Below are positions 1-8,603 of a DNA stretch of 64,000 nucleotides, piece after piece (position 1 is the first letter of the stretch; each line of letters starts with the position of its first letter). Source of the stretch: Rhizobium sp. S152 (GTDB taxonomy: Bacteria; Pseudomonadota; Alphaproteobacteria; Rhizobiales; Rhizobiaceae). The stretch lies in NCBI RefSeq assembly GCF_030380735.1, contig NZ_JAUDRZ010000008.1, positions 372,001 through 436,000 of the forward strand. Direction: 5' to 3'. The translations under genes were made by a program, and so were the position numbers. Under the pieces are notes generated by a model. That model worked only from the letters and a program-made list of their open reading frames with translations. It had not been told where the DNA came from and did no database searches.

Positions 1-192
1 GCCCTTCAAAAGCGCAGAAATGCTTGCTTCGCCGGCATAGGGAACGGGGCTGTTGTCTGCACGGAAGAAGGCAAACTTCTCGTGCTCGGTACCGATACGG
101 AACTTCTCCTTCGGCTTGTTTCCCGCCGCGAGGTAGTCGGTCATTTCCTGCACCGAAGAGAGCGGTGTCTGGTCGGTCGTATCGCGGGCCAT
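1..192 (-). CDS. gshA: Glutamate-cysteine ligase, N-terminal part (cut by window edge)
   Basis: Only the first 64 codons are in the window; the gene runs off the left edge. The product would join glutamate and cysteine in the first, ATP-dependent step of glutathione synthesis in the cytoplasm. The visible part reads MARDTTDQTPLSS and then carries RIGTEHEKFAF at about residues 32-42, the N-terminal signature of the plant/alphaproteobacterial type of glutamate-cysteine ligase. The gene lies 147 bp downstream of rsmE on the same strand. The identification rests on this short segment only. Confidence 0.8.
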   Translation of the reverse strand, partial: MARDTTDQTPLSSVQEMTDYLAAGNKPKEKFRIGTEHEKFAFFRADNSPVPYAGEASISALLKG

Positions 193-339
193 GCAAGTTA
201 CCTGTATTCGGGAAAACGCCGGGATGTCCGGACGTGGAAAAGGCTGATTAGGGCCGCTCCCACGTATGTTGCAAGTGAAATCCTTTCAACGGTCCATCAA
301 AAAAATAGCACCGATTTTCGTGACGGGTCGAAAGGAGGG

Positions 340-1077
340 TTAATTCCAATCGCCGATCGCCGCCTGGATCACTGCCATGGCCGCCACTGCTGCCGTGTCC
401 GCGCGCAGGATGCGCGGCCCGAGCGGGATGGCGGTGACGAAATCGAGACCGCGCAGCCGGGTACGTTCCTCCTCCGAAAAGCCGCCTTCCGGCCCAACAA
501 GCAAAGCGAGCTTCCGTTCCTTGATCGATGACAGAAGCGGCAGCGGATTTTGCCCGGCATCGCCCTCGTCGCAATAGATGATGCGCCGCTCGCCCGGCCA
601 GCCGTCGAGAAGGTCGAACAGGCGAACCGGCTCGGCCACCTCGGGAATGCCGAGAATGCCGCATTGTTCGGCCGCCTCGATCACGTTGGCGCGCAGCTTG
701 TCGAGATTGGTGATCTTGCCCTGCACATGTTGGGTCATGACCGGCTGCAGCACGCCGGCCCCCATCTCGACCGCCTTCTGCACGAGATAGTCGAGCCGCC
801 CGACTTTCAGTGGGGCAAAGAGATAGTGGAGGTCGGCAGGCGCCGGCTGCTGCCGAGTCTGCTCCTCGGGCACGATCATGATGCGCTTGCGGGTCGGAAA
901 AGAAAGATTGGCCTTCCACTCGCCGTCACGGCCGTTGAAGACGAGGATCTCCGCGCCATCGGTCATGCGCAGCACGTTTGCGAGATAGTTGAATTGCTCC
1001 GAGGTCGCTTCAGCCGCTACGCCCTGCGAGAGCGGGGCGGCGACAAACAGCCTTTGCATCCGAAAATTGGCGCGCAT
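340..1077 (-). CDS. rsmE: 16S rRNA (uracil1498-N3)-methyltransferase RsmE
   Basis: This SPOUT-fold enzyme of 245 residues methylates U1498 of 16S rRNA using S-adenosylmethionine. The C-terminal trefoil-knot motifs are plain: [12 protein letters not shown] at about 193-204 and [11 protein letters not shown] at about 219-229. The N-terminal PUA-like part includes [10 protein letters not shown] and [11 protein letters not shown] use the first ATG at 1077 because AGGA lies about seven bases upstream of it; an internal ATG (MQRLF) 18 bp later is the usual family start and remains possible. It begins 13 bp after the end of the phosphate transporter gene, so the two are probably co-transcribed. Confidence 0.93.
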   Translation of the reverse strand: MRANFRMQRLFVAAPLSQGVAAEATSEQFNYLANVLRMTDGAEILVFNGRDGEWKANLSFPTRKRIMIVPEEQTRQQPAPADLHYLFAPLKVGRLDYLVQKAVEMGAGVLQPVMTQHVQGKITNLDKLRANVIEAAEQCGILGIPEVAEPVRLFDLLDGWPGERRIIYCDEGDAGQNPLPLLSSIKERKLALLVGPEGGFSEEERTRLRGLDFVTAIPLGPRILRADTAAVAAMAVIQAAIGDWN

Positions 1078-1090
1078 CGATAGGTCCTGA

Positions 1091-2590
1091 TCAAACGAAG
1101 AGCGCGAACATAATCCAATAGATCACGGCCGCAAGTGTCGCCGAGATGGGCACGGTGACGACCCAGGCGGCAAGGATTGACATGACGTGCGAGCGCCGCA
1201 CGAGATAGCGCCGACGCACCTCGTAGGTATTGGGATCATCAGGCTCCTCGATCATCCAGACCTCGGCCTTGCGCCGCATGTATTCGATCCGCCGCTTGGA
1301 ATTGCGCGTGTACCATTCGCGGAAGAAACCGACGCCGAAGACCGAGCCGACGGCGATATGAGTGGTACTGACCGGCATGCCGAGCCAAGAGGCCACGATG
1401 ACGGTGAGCGCCGTCGACAGCGCGACGCAATAGGCGCGCATCGGGTTCAGCTTGGTGATCTGCTCGCCCACCAGACGGATCAGGCGCGGGCCGAACAGAA
1501 GCAAACCCACGGAAATCCCGAAGGCGCCGATCAGCATCACCCACAGCGGCGGCCCGCCGGCATCACCCAGCGGATGGCCGATGGCGACCCGCACGATCGC
1601 AGAGAGCGGCCCCACGGCGTTCGACACGTCGTTTGCCCCATGCGCGAAGGACAGCAGCGCCGCCGATCCGATCAGCGGCAGCTGGAACAGCACGCGCAGC
1701 GAACTGTTGCGGTTCTCGAGATCGCGCGACTGCCGCCGCACGAACGGCTTCGCGATGAACCATCCCAGCACGCCCATCATCAAACCGAAGAGCAGGATCA
1801 CCGGCGATGAGAAACGCCCGGCGCTTGCCAGCTGCAGCATCATGTAGGAGGCAAAGCCGCCGATCATTAAGGCGATCAGCACCGGCACCCAGCGCCGGGC
1901 TGCGGCGATCTTGTCTTGTCGATAGATGATCAGCGTCTTGACGAGATAGAGCAGTCCCGCCGCGATCACACCGCCAAGCAGGGGTGAAGTTATCCAGGCG
2001 ATGGTGATCTCGAGCATGACGTGCCAGTTGATCGGCCCGGACCCAACGGCGCCAAAGCCGGCGCCGATCACCGCGCCGACGATCGCGTGCGTGGTCGAAA
2101 CCGGGGCATTCATCCAGGTCGCCAGGTTGATCCACAGCGCCGCCGCCATCAGCGCTGCCATCATGATCCAGCTGAGCGTTCCCGCCGGCACCTGCGAGGC
2201 ATCAATGATGCTGGACGAAATCGTCCTCACCACCTCGCCACCTGATATCGTCGCGCCCAGAATTTCGAAGATCGCAGCAATGACAAGCGCCTGCGCCATG
2301 GTCATTGCACGCGCACCCACGGCGGCGCCGACGTTGTTGGTCACGTCGTTGGCACCGATGTTCATCGCCATATAGGCGGCAAGGGCTGCCGCGGCGATGA
2401 CAAGGCCGGCTCCAGGGCGGTCGAAGACGTAGACGCCGGAAAACAGCATCGCCAACCCGAGAAAGACGAGCCCGATACCCGGCGCCACCAGCTTGCGCGA
2501 AACGTACTTCGCCGCGTCCTCGACATGCATCAGCTTGTCGAGGTCCTTGTCGAGCGTTCGTTTCGTGAGGACGGGTGGGCGTTCGGGCAT
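1091..2590 (-). CDS. pitA: PitA-type low-affinity inorganic phosphate transporter
   Basis: A 499-residue membrane protein of the Pho-4/PiT family, which imports metal-phosphate complexes with protons across the inner membrane. Two inverted family repeats are visible, each with the GANDV signature: [12 protein letters not shown] near residue 80 and [11 protein letters not shown] near residue 318. The rest is a series of hydrophobic segments. It starts about 64 bp downstream of the Nudix gene and is followed within 13 bp by rsmE, so the three read in one direction. In rhizobia a PiT transporter is often encoded with a Pit accessory protein (DUF47); none is present beside this copy, which has a long N-terminal soluble lead instead. 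Assignment to PiT is firm; whether it is the main orthologue cannot be told here. Confidence 0.88.
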   Translation of the reverse strand: MPERPPVLTKRTLDKDLDKLMHVEDAAKYVSRKLVAPGIGLVFLGLAMLFSGVYVFDRPGAGLVIAAAALAAYMAMNIGANDVTNNVGAAVGARAMTMAQALVIAAIFEILGATISGGEVVRTISSSIIDASQVPAGTLSWIMMAALMAAALWINLATWMNAPVSTTHAIVGAVIGAGFGAVGSGPINWHVMLEITIAWITSPLLGGVIAAGLLYLVKTLIIYRQDKIAAARRWVPVLIALMIGGFASYMMLQLASAGRFSSPVILLFGLMMGVLGWFIAKPFVRRQSRDLENRNSSLRVLFQLPLIGSAALLSFAHGANDVSNAVGPLSAIVRVAIGHPLGDAGGPPLWVMLIGAFGISVGLLLFGPRLIRLVGEQITKLNPMRAYCVALSTALTVIVASWLGMPVSTTHIAVGSVFGVGFFREWYTRNSKRRIEYMRRKAEVWMIEEPDDPNTYEVRRRYLVRRSHVMSILAAWVVTVPISATLAAVIYWIMFALFV

Positions 2591-2654
2591 GCTGTTCCTT
2601 GTGACTGAATCCTGCTTTTGCGCCGCAAAGTCTAGCAGCGCAAGATGGCAGCAA

Positions 2655-3179
2655 TCATTCAGCCGGAATCTGCTTGCGCGGCTCGGTCGAAAGCTCTTCC
2701 GTCATACGGCGCTTGAAGAGCAGGAAGAGGTTGCGAAGCTCGGGTTCGCGAACCCGCTTTACCGCCTCGTCGCAGGAAACCCACTCGACCTTGCGCTCGC
2801 CCTTTTCCTTGAAGTTCTTGGCGATGTCGGAAACCTCGAGCGCATAGACCTGCACCTTGCAGTTCACCTTGAGCCCGTTCTTCAGCACCTTCGGATAATG
2901 GTAGGCGCCGATCGTCTGCTTTTCGACGATCCCGCGCACGCCGGCTTCCTCATAAGCCTCCTGAGCGGCGACTTCGTATGAATGCCGGCGATCCATCGGC
3001 CAGCCCTTGGGAATGACCCAGCGACCGGTGTCGCGGCTCGTCATCAGCAGAACCTCAACCTCGTTGCTCTTTTTCTTCAGCCGATAGCAGAGCGCAGCAT
3101 ATTGCTGGCGCGGCGGGCGCCGGAACATGAGCTGCACGTCGGATGCCAGTCGGGCGAGAAGAGTCAACGGTCGGGTCAC
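2655..3179 (-). CDS. Nudix hydrolase with a variant Nudix box
   Basis: A 174-residue protein with a single Nudix domain; the family cleaves nucleoside diphosphates linked to another group. The Nudix helix is recognisable as KGWPMDRRHSYEVAAQEA followed by YEEAGV at about residues 58-82. Compared with GX5EX7REUXEEXGU, the first Glu is Arg and the Arg of REUXEE is Gln, while the metal-binding EE pair is kept. The sequence around RWVIPKGWP resembles the diphosphoinositol-polyphosphate phosphohydrolase branch, which suggests but does not prove the substrate class. It lies upstream of pitA on the same strand, so a phosphate-related role is an inference from position only. Confidence 0.82.
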   Translation of the reverse strand: MTRPLTLLARLASDVQLMFRRPPRQQYAALCYRLKKKSNEVEVLLMTSRDTGRWVIPKGWPMDRRHSYEVAAQEAYEEAGVRGIVEKQTIGAYHYPKVLKNGLKVNCKVQVYALEVSDIAKNFKEKGERKVEWVSCDEAVKRVREPELRNLFLLFKRRMTEELSTEPRKQIPAE

Positions 3180-3430
3180 CTTTCCAATCAGTTCATTGAG
3201 TCGGCTATATTAGTATCAGCTGGAAAACTTGCGCGATCCATACGCATTTCAAGTTTTCCCCTTTGGATTGATAGATATCAATAGTCGGATTTCGTCCTGC
3301 TTCGAGACGCAAAATCGTCGCAAGCTGTTCCGATTGCGTCTTTTGCACAGGTGTTCATTATGGGCATCACTTGCATTTCGATCAAGGATCGCGCCATGTC
3401 GGGCGGCAATATATCGGCACTATGGTAATT

Positions 3431-4309
3431 ATGCGTCTACCTCCCCTAAACGCGCTCCGCGCCTTCGAGGCTGTTTGTCGCCACGGCAGCGTTTTGAAAG
3501 CGGCCGAAGAACTCGGTGTCGTGCGTGGCGCGGTTCGCCAGCAGATCGCCACGCTCGAGGCGCATTTCGGCGTCACCCTGTTCGAACGCTCCGGCGGGCG
3601 CCTTGTTCCCACGTCGAAAAGCCTGAGGCTTGCCGATGCCGCCAGCACCGCGCTCGCCATCATCAAGCGTGCATCGCAGGAATTCCAGTCGGAGGGGCAG
3701 GAGCGCATTCGGCTCGGCGTGCCGTCCGCCTTTGCAATATGGTGGCTGATGCCGCGCCTTGCAATGCTGCAGGCGGCGATGGGACCGGTCGAGATCGATA
3801 TCGTGCCGATGACGGTGGTCGAGCAGCTGTCCGCGCATCCCGAACTCGATGCGGTGATCATGGGCGGCGAGTATCGCCCGGCATCAGGTGTCACCGCGAT
3901 CCGTTTCATGAACGACGAGTTCGGCCCCGTCGCCACGCCCATGATCGCCAGGGAGATTCTAGGCAACCCAGCCGCCATGGCAGGAACTACCTGCCTCGCA
4001 AGCCGTAGCGCGCCCTCTCTGTGGAACGAATGGTTTTCGGAAAGCGGCACGCCGCGCGTCGCATTCCAGCGCAGCCAAACCTTCGAGGACCTGCTTCTGG
4101 CGATCGCCGCTGCCCGCTCCGGGCTCGGTGTCGCGCTTGCGCCGCGCGCGTCTATCGAGGATGACCTGCGGCGGAATCTTCTCGTGGCACCCTACGGCTT
4201 CGTCAGTCGCCTGGCCGGCTATAGCCTCTGCTGCCGCAACGCGGATCTGAAGCGGCCTGCCCATGTTGCGTTGCGCGAATGGCTTCAAGACGCCGGCTCA
4301 AACGCATAG
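3431..4309 (+). CDS. LysR-family regulator (GcvA-like)
   Basis: A 292-residue LysR-type transcription factor. The N-terminal winged helix reads LPPLNALRAFEAV with AAEELGVVRGAVRQQI and TLFERSGG within the first 60 residues; the remainder is a periplasmic-binding-protein-like effector domain. LPPLNALRAFEA is typical of the GcvA-like group. I chose the ATG at 3431 because that sequence is the usual start of the family; upstream in-frame ATGs at 3371 and 3422 would add non-conserved residues. The next gene on the same strand is an adenosylhomocysteinase-like gene 91 bp downstream, which may be its target, although LysR genes more often face their targets. Confidence 0.85.
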   Translation: MRLPPLNALRAFEAVCRHGSVLKAAEELGVVRGAVRQQIATLEAHFGVTLFERSGGRLVPTSKSLRLADAASTALAIIKRASQEFQSEGQERIRLGVPSAFAIWWLMPRLAMLQAAMGPVEIDIVPMTVVEQLSAHPELDAVIMGGEYRPASGVTAIRFMNDEFGPVATPMIAREILGNPAAMAGTTCLASRSAPSLWNEWFSESGTPRVAFQRSQTFEDLLLAIAAARSGLGVALAPRASIEDDLRRNLLVAPYGFVSRLAGYSLCCRNADLKRPAHVALREWLQDAGSNA

Positions 4310-4400
4310 GGCAGATTTTCTGTCCCTTCGGCAGAAATTCATCCATGGTCTCCAAACGCCGCGCCGTCTACCAAGATGCGGGAGCGAGAAGGATGGAACC

Positions 4401-5558
4401 ATGCAAAAAAATGCCACCCGCATCGAATGGATCGGCGACAGCTGCCGGTTGCTGAAGGCGACGGCCGCGGAATTCGAAGCGACCAGACCGTTTAAGGGCC
4501 TCACCATCGGCACCGGCATTCATCTGGAGCCGAAGACGGTGGCGCTCTTGATGACGCTGAAGGCCGGCGGCGCCCGGCTGGTCTGCACCGGCAACCTCAA
4601 CAGCACTCAGCCCTCCACGGTCGAGTTTCTCCGGTCGGAGGGGATCGACGTCTTCGCCACGCAGACGACCGATCCCGTCGCCCACCGAAACAGCCTGGAA
4701 GCGGTGATCGCCGAAAAGCCCGATCTGCTGCTCGACAATGGCGGTGATCTCTTCGCCATCGCCGCCGAAAAGCCCTATGCCAATCTGCTCGGCGGCACCG
4801 AGGAGACGACCTCCGGCCGCACGCGCCTGCTGCCGATGCGCGGCAGGCTTTCCATGCCGATCCTGGTGATCAACGACAGCCCCATCAAGCAGTTCGCCGA
4901 GAACCGTCATGCGGTCGGCCAGAGCCTGTTCGAAAGCTACATGCGCTTCACCAACCGCTCGACCAACGGCAAGCGCGTCACTGTCTTCGGCTACGGCGCC
5001 TGCGGCAAGGGCACCGCCGCCTGCTTCCGCAATGCCTTCGCGCGTGTCAGCGTCGTCGATATCGATCCGGTGACAGCACTTGAGGCGCATCTGGATGGCT
5101 TCAACACGCCGCTGCGCGAACAGGCGATCCGCAGCGCCGACGTGCTGGTGACGGTGACGGGCTTTGCCGATATCGTCACGGCGGCCGACCTGCCGCTGAT
5201 CAAGAATGGCGCCATCCTCATGAACGGCGGCCACTTCCCGCACGAGATCGACGTGGCCGCCTTCCGCGACCATCCCGATGTCATCCGTATCGATCGTTAC
5301 GAGGCCGACCACATCGAGACCTTCCATCTGCGCGATGGCCGTTCCTTCCATGTGCTCGGCGGTGGCCACATGGCCAATCTCGCCGGACCGCGCCCGCTCG
5401 GCAATTCGGTGGAATCGATGGATCTCGGCTTCACCCTGCAGGCGCGCTGCCTCGAACTGGTGGCCCGCCGCGCCGTCGGCCCCGAGGCCTGCATCGTGCC
5501 GGTTCCCAAGGAGATCGACGCCATGGTGGCAAGCGCCTATCTCGATCTGGCACGCTGA
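4401..5558 (+). CDS. S-adenosyl-L-homocysteine hydrolase-like protein (divergent, short)
   Basis: A 385-residue relative of adenosylhomocysteinase (AHCY). The NAD-binding motif is GYGACGKGTAA at about 196-206, followed by VVDIDPVTALEA. The active-site region is only partly kept: the EETTSG segment and the His of GIHLEPKTV are present and NDSPIKQFAEN aligns with the human Lys186-Asn191 segment, but Asp190 is Glu, Cys195 is Val and the Asp131 position is Asn (LLDNGGDL). The protein ends at VPKEIDAMVASAYLDLAR, so it lacks the C-terminal Lys/Tyr-containing tail that completes the NAD site of typical 430-470-residue enzymes. It is therefore a paralogue-like protein rather than the housekeeping enzyme. 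The start is the ATG at 4401, preceded by a purine-rich GAGAAGGA. Confidence 0.8.
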   Translation: MQKNATRIEWIGDSCRLLKATAAEFEATRPFKGLTIGTGIHLEPKTVALLMTLKAGGARLVCTGNLNSTQPSTVEFLRSEGIDVFATQTTDPVAHRNSLEAVIAEKPDLLLDNGGDLFAIAAEKPYANLLGGTEETTSGRTRLLPMRGRLSMPILVINDSPIKQFAENRHAVGQSLFESYMRFTNRSTNGKRVTVFGYGACGKGTAACFRNAFARVSVVDIDPVTALEAHLDGFNTPLREQAIRSADVLVTVTGFADIVTAADLPLIKNGAILMNGGHFPHEIDVAAFRDHPDVIRIDRYEADHIETFHLRDGRSFHVLGGGHMANLAGPRPLGNSVESMDLGFTLQARCLELVARRAVGPEACIVPVPKEIDAMVASAYLDLAR

Positions 5559-5565
5559 GCCGCAA

Positions 5566-6564
5566 TCAATCGATCTCGACCACCAGCTTTCCTTGCGCCT
5601 GCCGGTTCTCGATCAACGCATGCGCTTCGGCGGCGTCGGCAAGCGTGAAACGCCGCGCGTCCAGCCTCGGGACCAGCTTGCCGGTCTCTGCAAGCCGGGC
5701 GACCTCCCGCAGGATTTCGCCATGGTGGTCTCGCCCTTCGCCCGAAAGCAGTGGTAGCAGCGTGAACACGCCGGAATAGCTGGCCGCCTTGAAGGAAAGC
5801 GGTGCCAGCGCGTGCGTGCCCCAGCCGAGCGCGCTGACGACATGCCCGAACTTGCCGACCGCCTTGAACGCCGTATCCAGCCCCGCTCCACCAACCGTGT
5901 CATAGACCACGTCGAACCCGCGCCCGCCGGTATGGGCCGCGACGTAGTCTTCAACCGATTGCGTGTCACGGTCGATCGCCGTCGCACCGAGGCCTCGGAG
6001 ATAATCGGCCTTGGAAGCGCTGTCGACCGCATAAACGTCGGCGCCGATGGCTTTGGCGATCTGCACCGCCACATGGCCGACGCCGCCTCCGCCGCCGAGC
6101 ACCAGTACCCGTTGTCCGGCCCTGACCGCGGCGCGGTCGATCAGGCCTTCCCAGGCGGTGATCGCGATCAGCGGCAAGGCAGCCGCCTCGCGCATCGAAA
6201 GATTGTGCGGCTTCCTTGATATCAGGCGGGCATCCACGGCGGCGAATTCCGCCAGCGATCCCTGGATGCCGCCCACCCCGCCCGTCATGCCGTAGACCTC
6301 GTCGCCGCGGCGAAAGCCGGTTACGCCGTCGCCTACGGCCTCCACGGTGCCGGCGAGATCGATGCCGAGAACAGCGGGCAGGGGATGCCGCGCATGGGCG
6401 GCGTTTCCGGCGCGGATCTTGGTATCGAGCGGGTTGACCCCGCTCGCCCTGATCCGCACCAGAACCTCGTCCGGACCCGCCTGAGGCTTTTCTATCTCGG
6501 TCATCCTGAATGCGGCTGCCGGTGCATCCACGATCAGTGCGGTCATGCTCGTCTTCTCTGCCAT
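5566..6564 (-). CDS. Quinone oxidoreductase-type medium-chain dehydrogenase
   Basis: A 332-residue member of the medium-chain dehydrogenase/reductase superfamily. The GroES-like N-terminal half contains ASGVNPLDTKIRAG and LGIDLAGTVEAVG; the Rossmann half has LGGGGGVGHVAVQIAK at about 154-169. The cysteine ligands for catalytic and structural zinc are absent, which places it with NADPH:quinone or enone reductases rather than zinc alcohol dehydrogenases. It is convergent with the AHCY-like gene (8 bp gap) and divergent from a LysR gene, whose product is the likely regulator. The substrate is not predictable. Confidence 0.85.
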   Translation of the reverse strand: MAEKTSMTALIVDAPAAAFRMTEIEKPQAGPDEVLVRIRASGVNPLDTKIRAGNAAHARHPLPAVLGIDLAGTVEAVGDGVTGFRRGDEVYGMTGGVGGIQGSLAEFAAVDARLISRKPHNLSMREAAALPLIAITAWEGLIDRAAVRAGQRVLVLGGGGGVGHVAVQIAKAIGADVYAVDSASKADYLRGLGATAIDRDTQSVEDYVAAHTGGRGFDVVYDTVGGAGLDTAFKAVGKFGHVVSALGWGTHALAPLSFKAASYSGVFTLLPLLSGEGRDHHGEILREVARLAETGKLVPRLDARRFTLADAAEAHALIENRQAQGKLVVEID

Positions 6565-6620
6565 GGAACTCTCCTTTGGTTCTGATGCCGAAAAGATGCG
6601 CCGTTGAAGCGTGAATGAAA

Positions 6621-6635
6621 ATCAACGATATTGAT
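6621..6635. promoter_or_regulatory. Candidate LysR operator (T-N11-A) between dehydrogenase and LysR gene
   Basis: The divergent intergenic region holds ATCAACGATATTGAT, a 5-bp inverted repeat with a 5-bp centre that contains the T-N11-A pattern of LysR boxes. It lies 56 bp from the dehydrogenase start and 25 bp from the preferred LysR start, which suits control of both genes. The call is from pattern and position only. Confidence 0.45.
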
Positions 6636-6659
6636 CGAAACTCATGCATTTTTGTTTGG

Positions 6660-7520
6660 ATGCCGACGATGGAATGGAGCGATCTGAAACTGTTTCTGGC
6701 GATCGCGCGATCCGGCACACTCGGCGCCGCCGCACGCTATCTCGGCCTGACCCAGCCCACAATGGGCCGCCGCCTGCGGGCGCTGGAGCAGGCGCTCGGC
6801 CAGACGCTGTTTCAGCGCACGCCGGACGGCTTCGTGCTGACCGATGAGGGCCACGCCGCGTTAGCCCGCGCCGAGCGCATGGAAGAGGAGGCGCTTGGTC
6901 TTGAGCGTGAACTGGCCGGCACCGGGCGCGGGGTAAGCGGCTTCCTGCGGCTCTCCTCGTCCGATTGGTTCGGTATCCATCTGCTCTCGCCCGTGCTGGC
7001 GGAATTCTCGGCGGCCCATCCAGGGGTGGTGATCGAGCTTCTCACCGACAGCCGCCTGCTCAGCCTTTCCCGGCGCGAGGCTGATCTGGTCTTTCGCATC
7101 GCGCCTTTCACCGAGCCCGACGTGATCTCACGCAAGCTGCTGCACATCGACTACGGGCTCTACATCAGGAAGGGTGCGGAGCATCCTGAGGCCAGCAAGG
7201 GCAGGGGCGCGCGGTTGCTTACCATGGATGAAGCCTTCGGCGGCATGGCCGATGTCGCCTGGCTGAAACGCATGCTGCCGCAGGCCGATATCGCCATGCG
7301 CAGCAACAACCGCGATGTCCAGGCCGCGCTCTGCGCCGGCGGCGCTGGCCTTGCCGTGCTGCCACGTCCGCTTGGAGATTCCATTTCGGCCATCGAGCGT
7401 GTGGATCTGGGCGAGCCGCCGCCCGGCCGCGATACCTGGGTGGGCTATCACCACGACCTTAAACGCCTGCAGCGCCTGCGCCTGTTGCTCGATCTCGTCA
7501 TCGACAGGCTGGCGCGTTAG
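6660..7520 (+). CDS. LysR-family regulator, divergent from the quinone oxidoreductase gene
   Basis: A 286-residue LysR-type regulator. The helix-turn-helix segment includes MEWSDLKLFLAIARSG, AAARYLGLTQPTMGRRL and LFQRTPDGF. The effector half carries FRIAPFTEPDVISRKL and a GLAVLPRPLGD segment common in this family. I prefer the ATG at 6660 (MPTMEWSDL); the upstream ATG at 6615 would put the candidate operator inside the coding region. Its position head-to-head with the dehydrogenase gene suggests it senses a substrate of that enzyme. Confidence 0.85.
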   Translation: MPTMEWSDLKLFLAIARSGTLGAAARYLGLTQPTMGRRLRALEQALGQTLFQRTPDGFVLTDEGHAALARAERMEEEALGLERELAGTGRGVSGFLRLSSSDWFGIHLLSPVLAEFSAAHPGVVIELLTDSRLLSLSRREADLVFRIAPFTEPDVISRKLLHIDYGLYIRKGAEHPEASKGRGARLLTMDEAFGGMADVAWLKRMLPQADIAMRSNNRDVQAALCAGGAGLAVLPRPLGDSISAIERVDLGEPPPGRDTWVGYHHDLKRLQRLRLLLDLVIDRLAR

Positions 7521-7571
7521 GGCAATTCCAGGAAAGGCGTGAGGCAGTTTCCGTTCGGAACTGCTTTGGTC

Positions 7572-8468
7572 TCAGCGCTCCCAATAAGGCACCGGCCCGT
7601 AGAGCTCGGCGAGATAGTCGATGAACAGCCGCACCTTGGCCGGCAGGAACTGGCGGCTTGGATAGACGGCCGAGAGCGCCACGTTGCGGGAGCCCTCATA
7701 GGCCGGCAGCACCTGCACCAGCCGGCCGCTTTTCAGTTCCGCGCCGATATCCCAGGTGGACCGTAGCGCGATGCCGAGACCGGCAATCACCGCCTCGCGG
7801 ATGACTTCGCTGGAATTGGTGATCAGCATCCCCTCCGGCCGTAGCGACAGCGCTCCTCCCGGCCCTTCCAGCCGCCAGATGTCGCCATTATGGGCGGGAA
7901 GGCAGCGGTGCTGCTTCAGATCCTCGATCGTCCCGGGCACGCCATTGGCCGCAAGATAATCCGGGGCGGCGCAGAGGACGCGGCGCACCGGCGCCAGCCG
8001 CCGCGCCACGAGGCTGGAATCGGTGAGCTCGGCAATACGGATCGCCAGATCGAAACCGCCGCCGATGATGTCGCTGAACTCGTCACTGAGCACGAGGTTG
8101 ATGGTGAGCTCGGGATGCGCATCCATGAAGCGCTTGAGCTGCGGCGCGATGTGCATGCGCCCGAACGAGGTCGGGGCCGAGATCTTCAGCGTCCCGTGCA
8201 TCTGCGCCGAGGTTCCCGCGATAAAGAACTCCGCTTCCTCCAGACCGGCCAGGATGGCGAGCACACGGTCGTAGAATCCCTGACCGGCCTCCGTGAGCGA
8301 GATCTGCCGCGTCGTCCGCTGCAGCAGCCGCGTTCCCAGCCGTTCTTCAAGCCGCTTGATGCGCTTGGAAACGACGGCCGGCGAGAAGCCCAGAGCCCGC
8401 CCGGCAAGCGACATGCTTCCCGTCGAGACGACTTTGGCGAAGATTTCGAGATCACCGAGATTTGTCAT
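7572..8468 (-). CDS. LysR-family regulator, divergent from glcDEF
   Basis: A 298-residue LysR-type regulator with an N-terminal winged helix (LGDLEIFAKVVSTGSM, FSPAVVSKRIKRLEERLG) and a substrate-binding-like C-terminal domain. It is closest in style to the large TrgA/DmlR-like group with LLQRTTRQISLTEAG. I use the ATG at 8468; an upstream ATG at 8498 would add MSKRENDRNS. It faces glcD across about 135 bp that hold an inverted repeat, so it is a good candidate for the glycolate operon regulator. E. coli uses a GntR protein (GlcC) instead, so the assignment is positional. Confidence 0.82.
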   Translation of the reverse strand: MTNLGDLEIFAKVVSTGSMSLAGRALGFSPAVVSKRIKRLEERLGTRLLQRTTRQISLTEAGQGFYDRVLAILAGLEEAEFFIAGTSAQMHGTLKISAPTSFGRMHIAPQLKRFMDAHPELTINLVLSDEFSDIIGGGFDLAIRIAELTDSSLVARRLAPVRRVLCAAPDYLAANGVPGTIEDLKQHRCLPAHNGDIWRLEGPGGALSLRPEGMLITNSSEVIREAVIAGLGIALRSTWDIGAELKSGRLVQVLPAYEGSRNVALSAVYPSRQFLPAKVRLFIDYLAELYGPVPYWER

Positions 8469-8502
8469 GGAATTGCGATCGTTTTCCCTTTTTGACATAA
8501 GT

Positions 8503-8539
8503 GCTTAGCATTTGCGCCAAAATCGGGAAAGTGCTAAGC
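8503..8539. promoter_or_regulatory. Inverted repeat in the LysR/glcD divergent promoter
   Basis: GCTTAGC at 8503-8509 and its exact reverse complement GCTAAGC at 8533-8539 are separated by 23 bp, and each is preceded by GT. Read another way they are near-identical direct repeats, AGTGCTTAGC and AGTGCTAAGC. The site is 64 bp from the glcD start and is a plausible operator for the neighbouring LysR protein. Confidence 0.4.
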
Positions 8540-8603
8540 CGGATTGGCTGGCAGCACGGAGGATGCGGCCGGTTTTCGCTGCCGGCAGCGAAGGGAGAGA
8601 GCC

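Noticed and set aside
4368..5369. A 333-codon antisense frame over the AHCY-like gene
   Set aside because: Shadow of a strongly conserved plus-strand gene.
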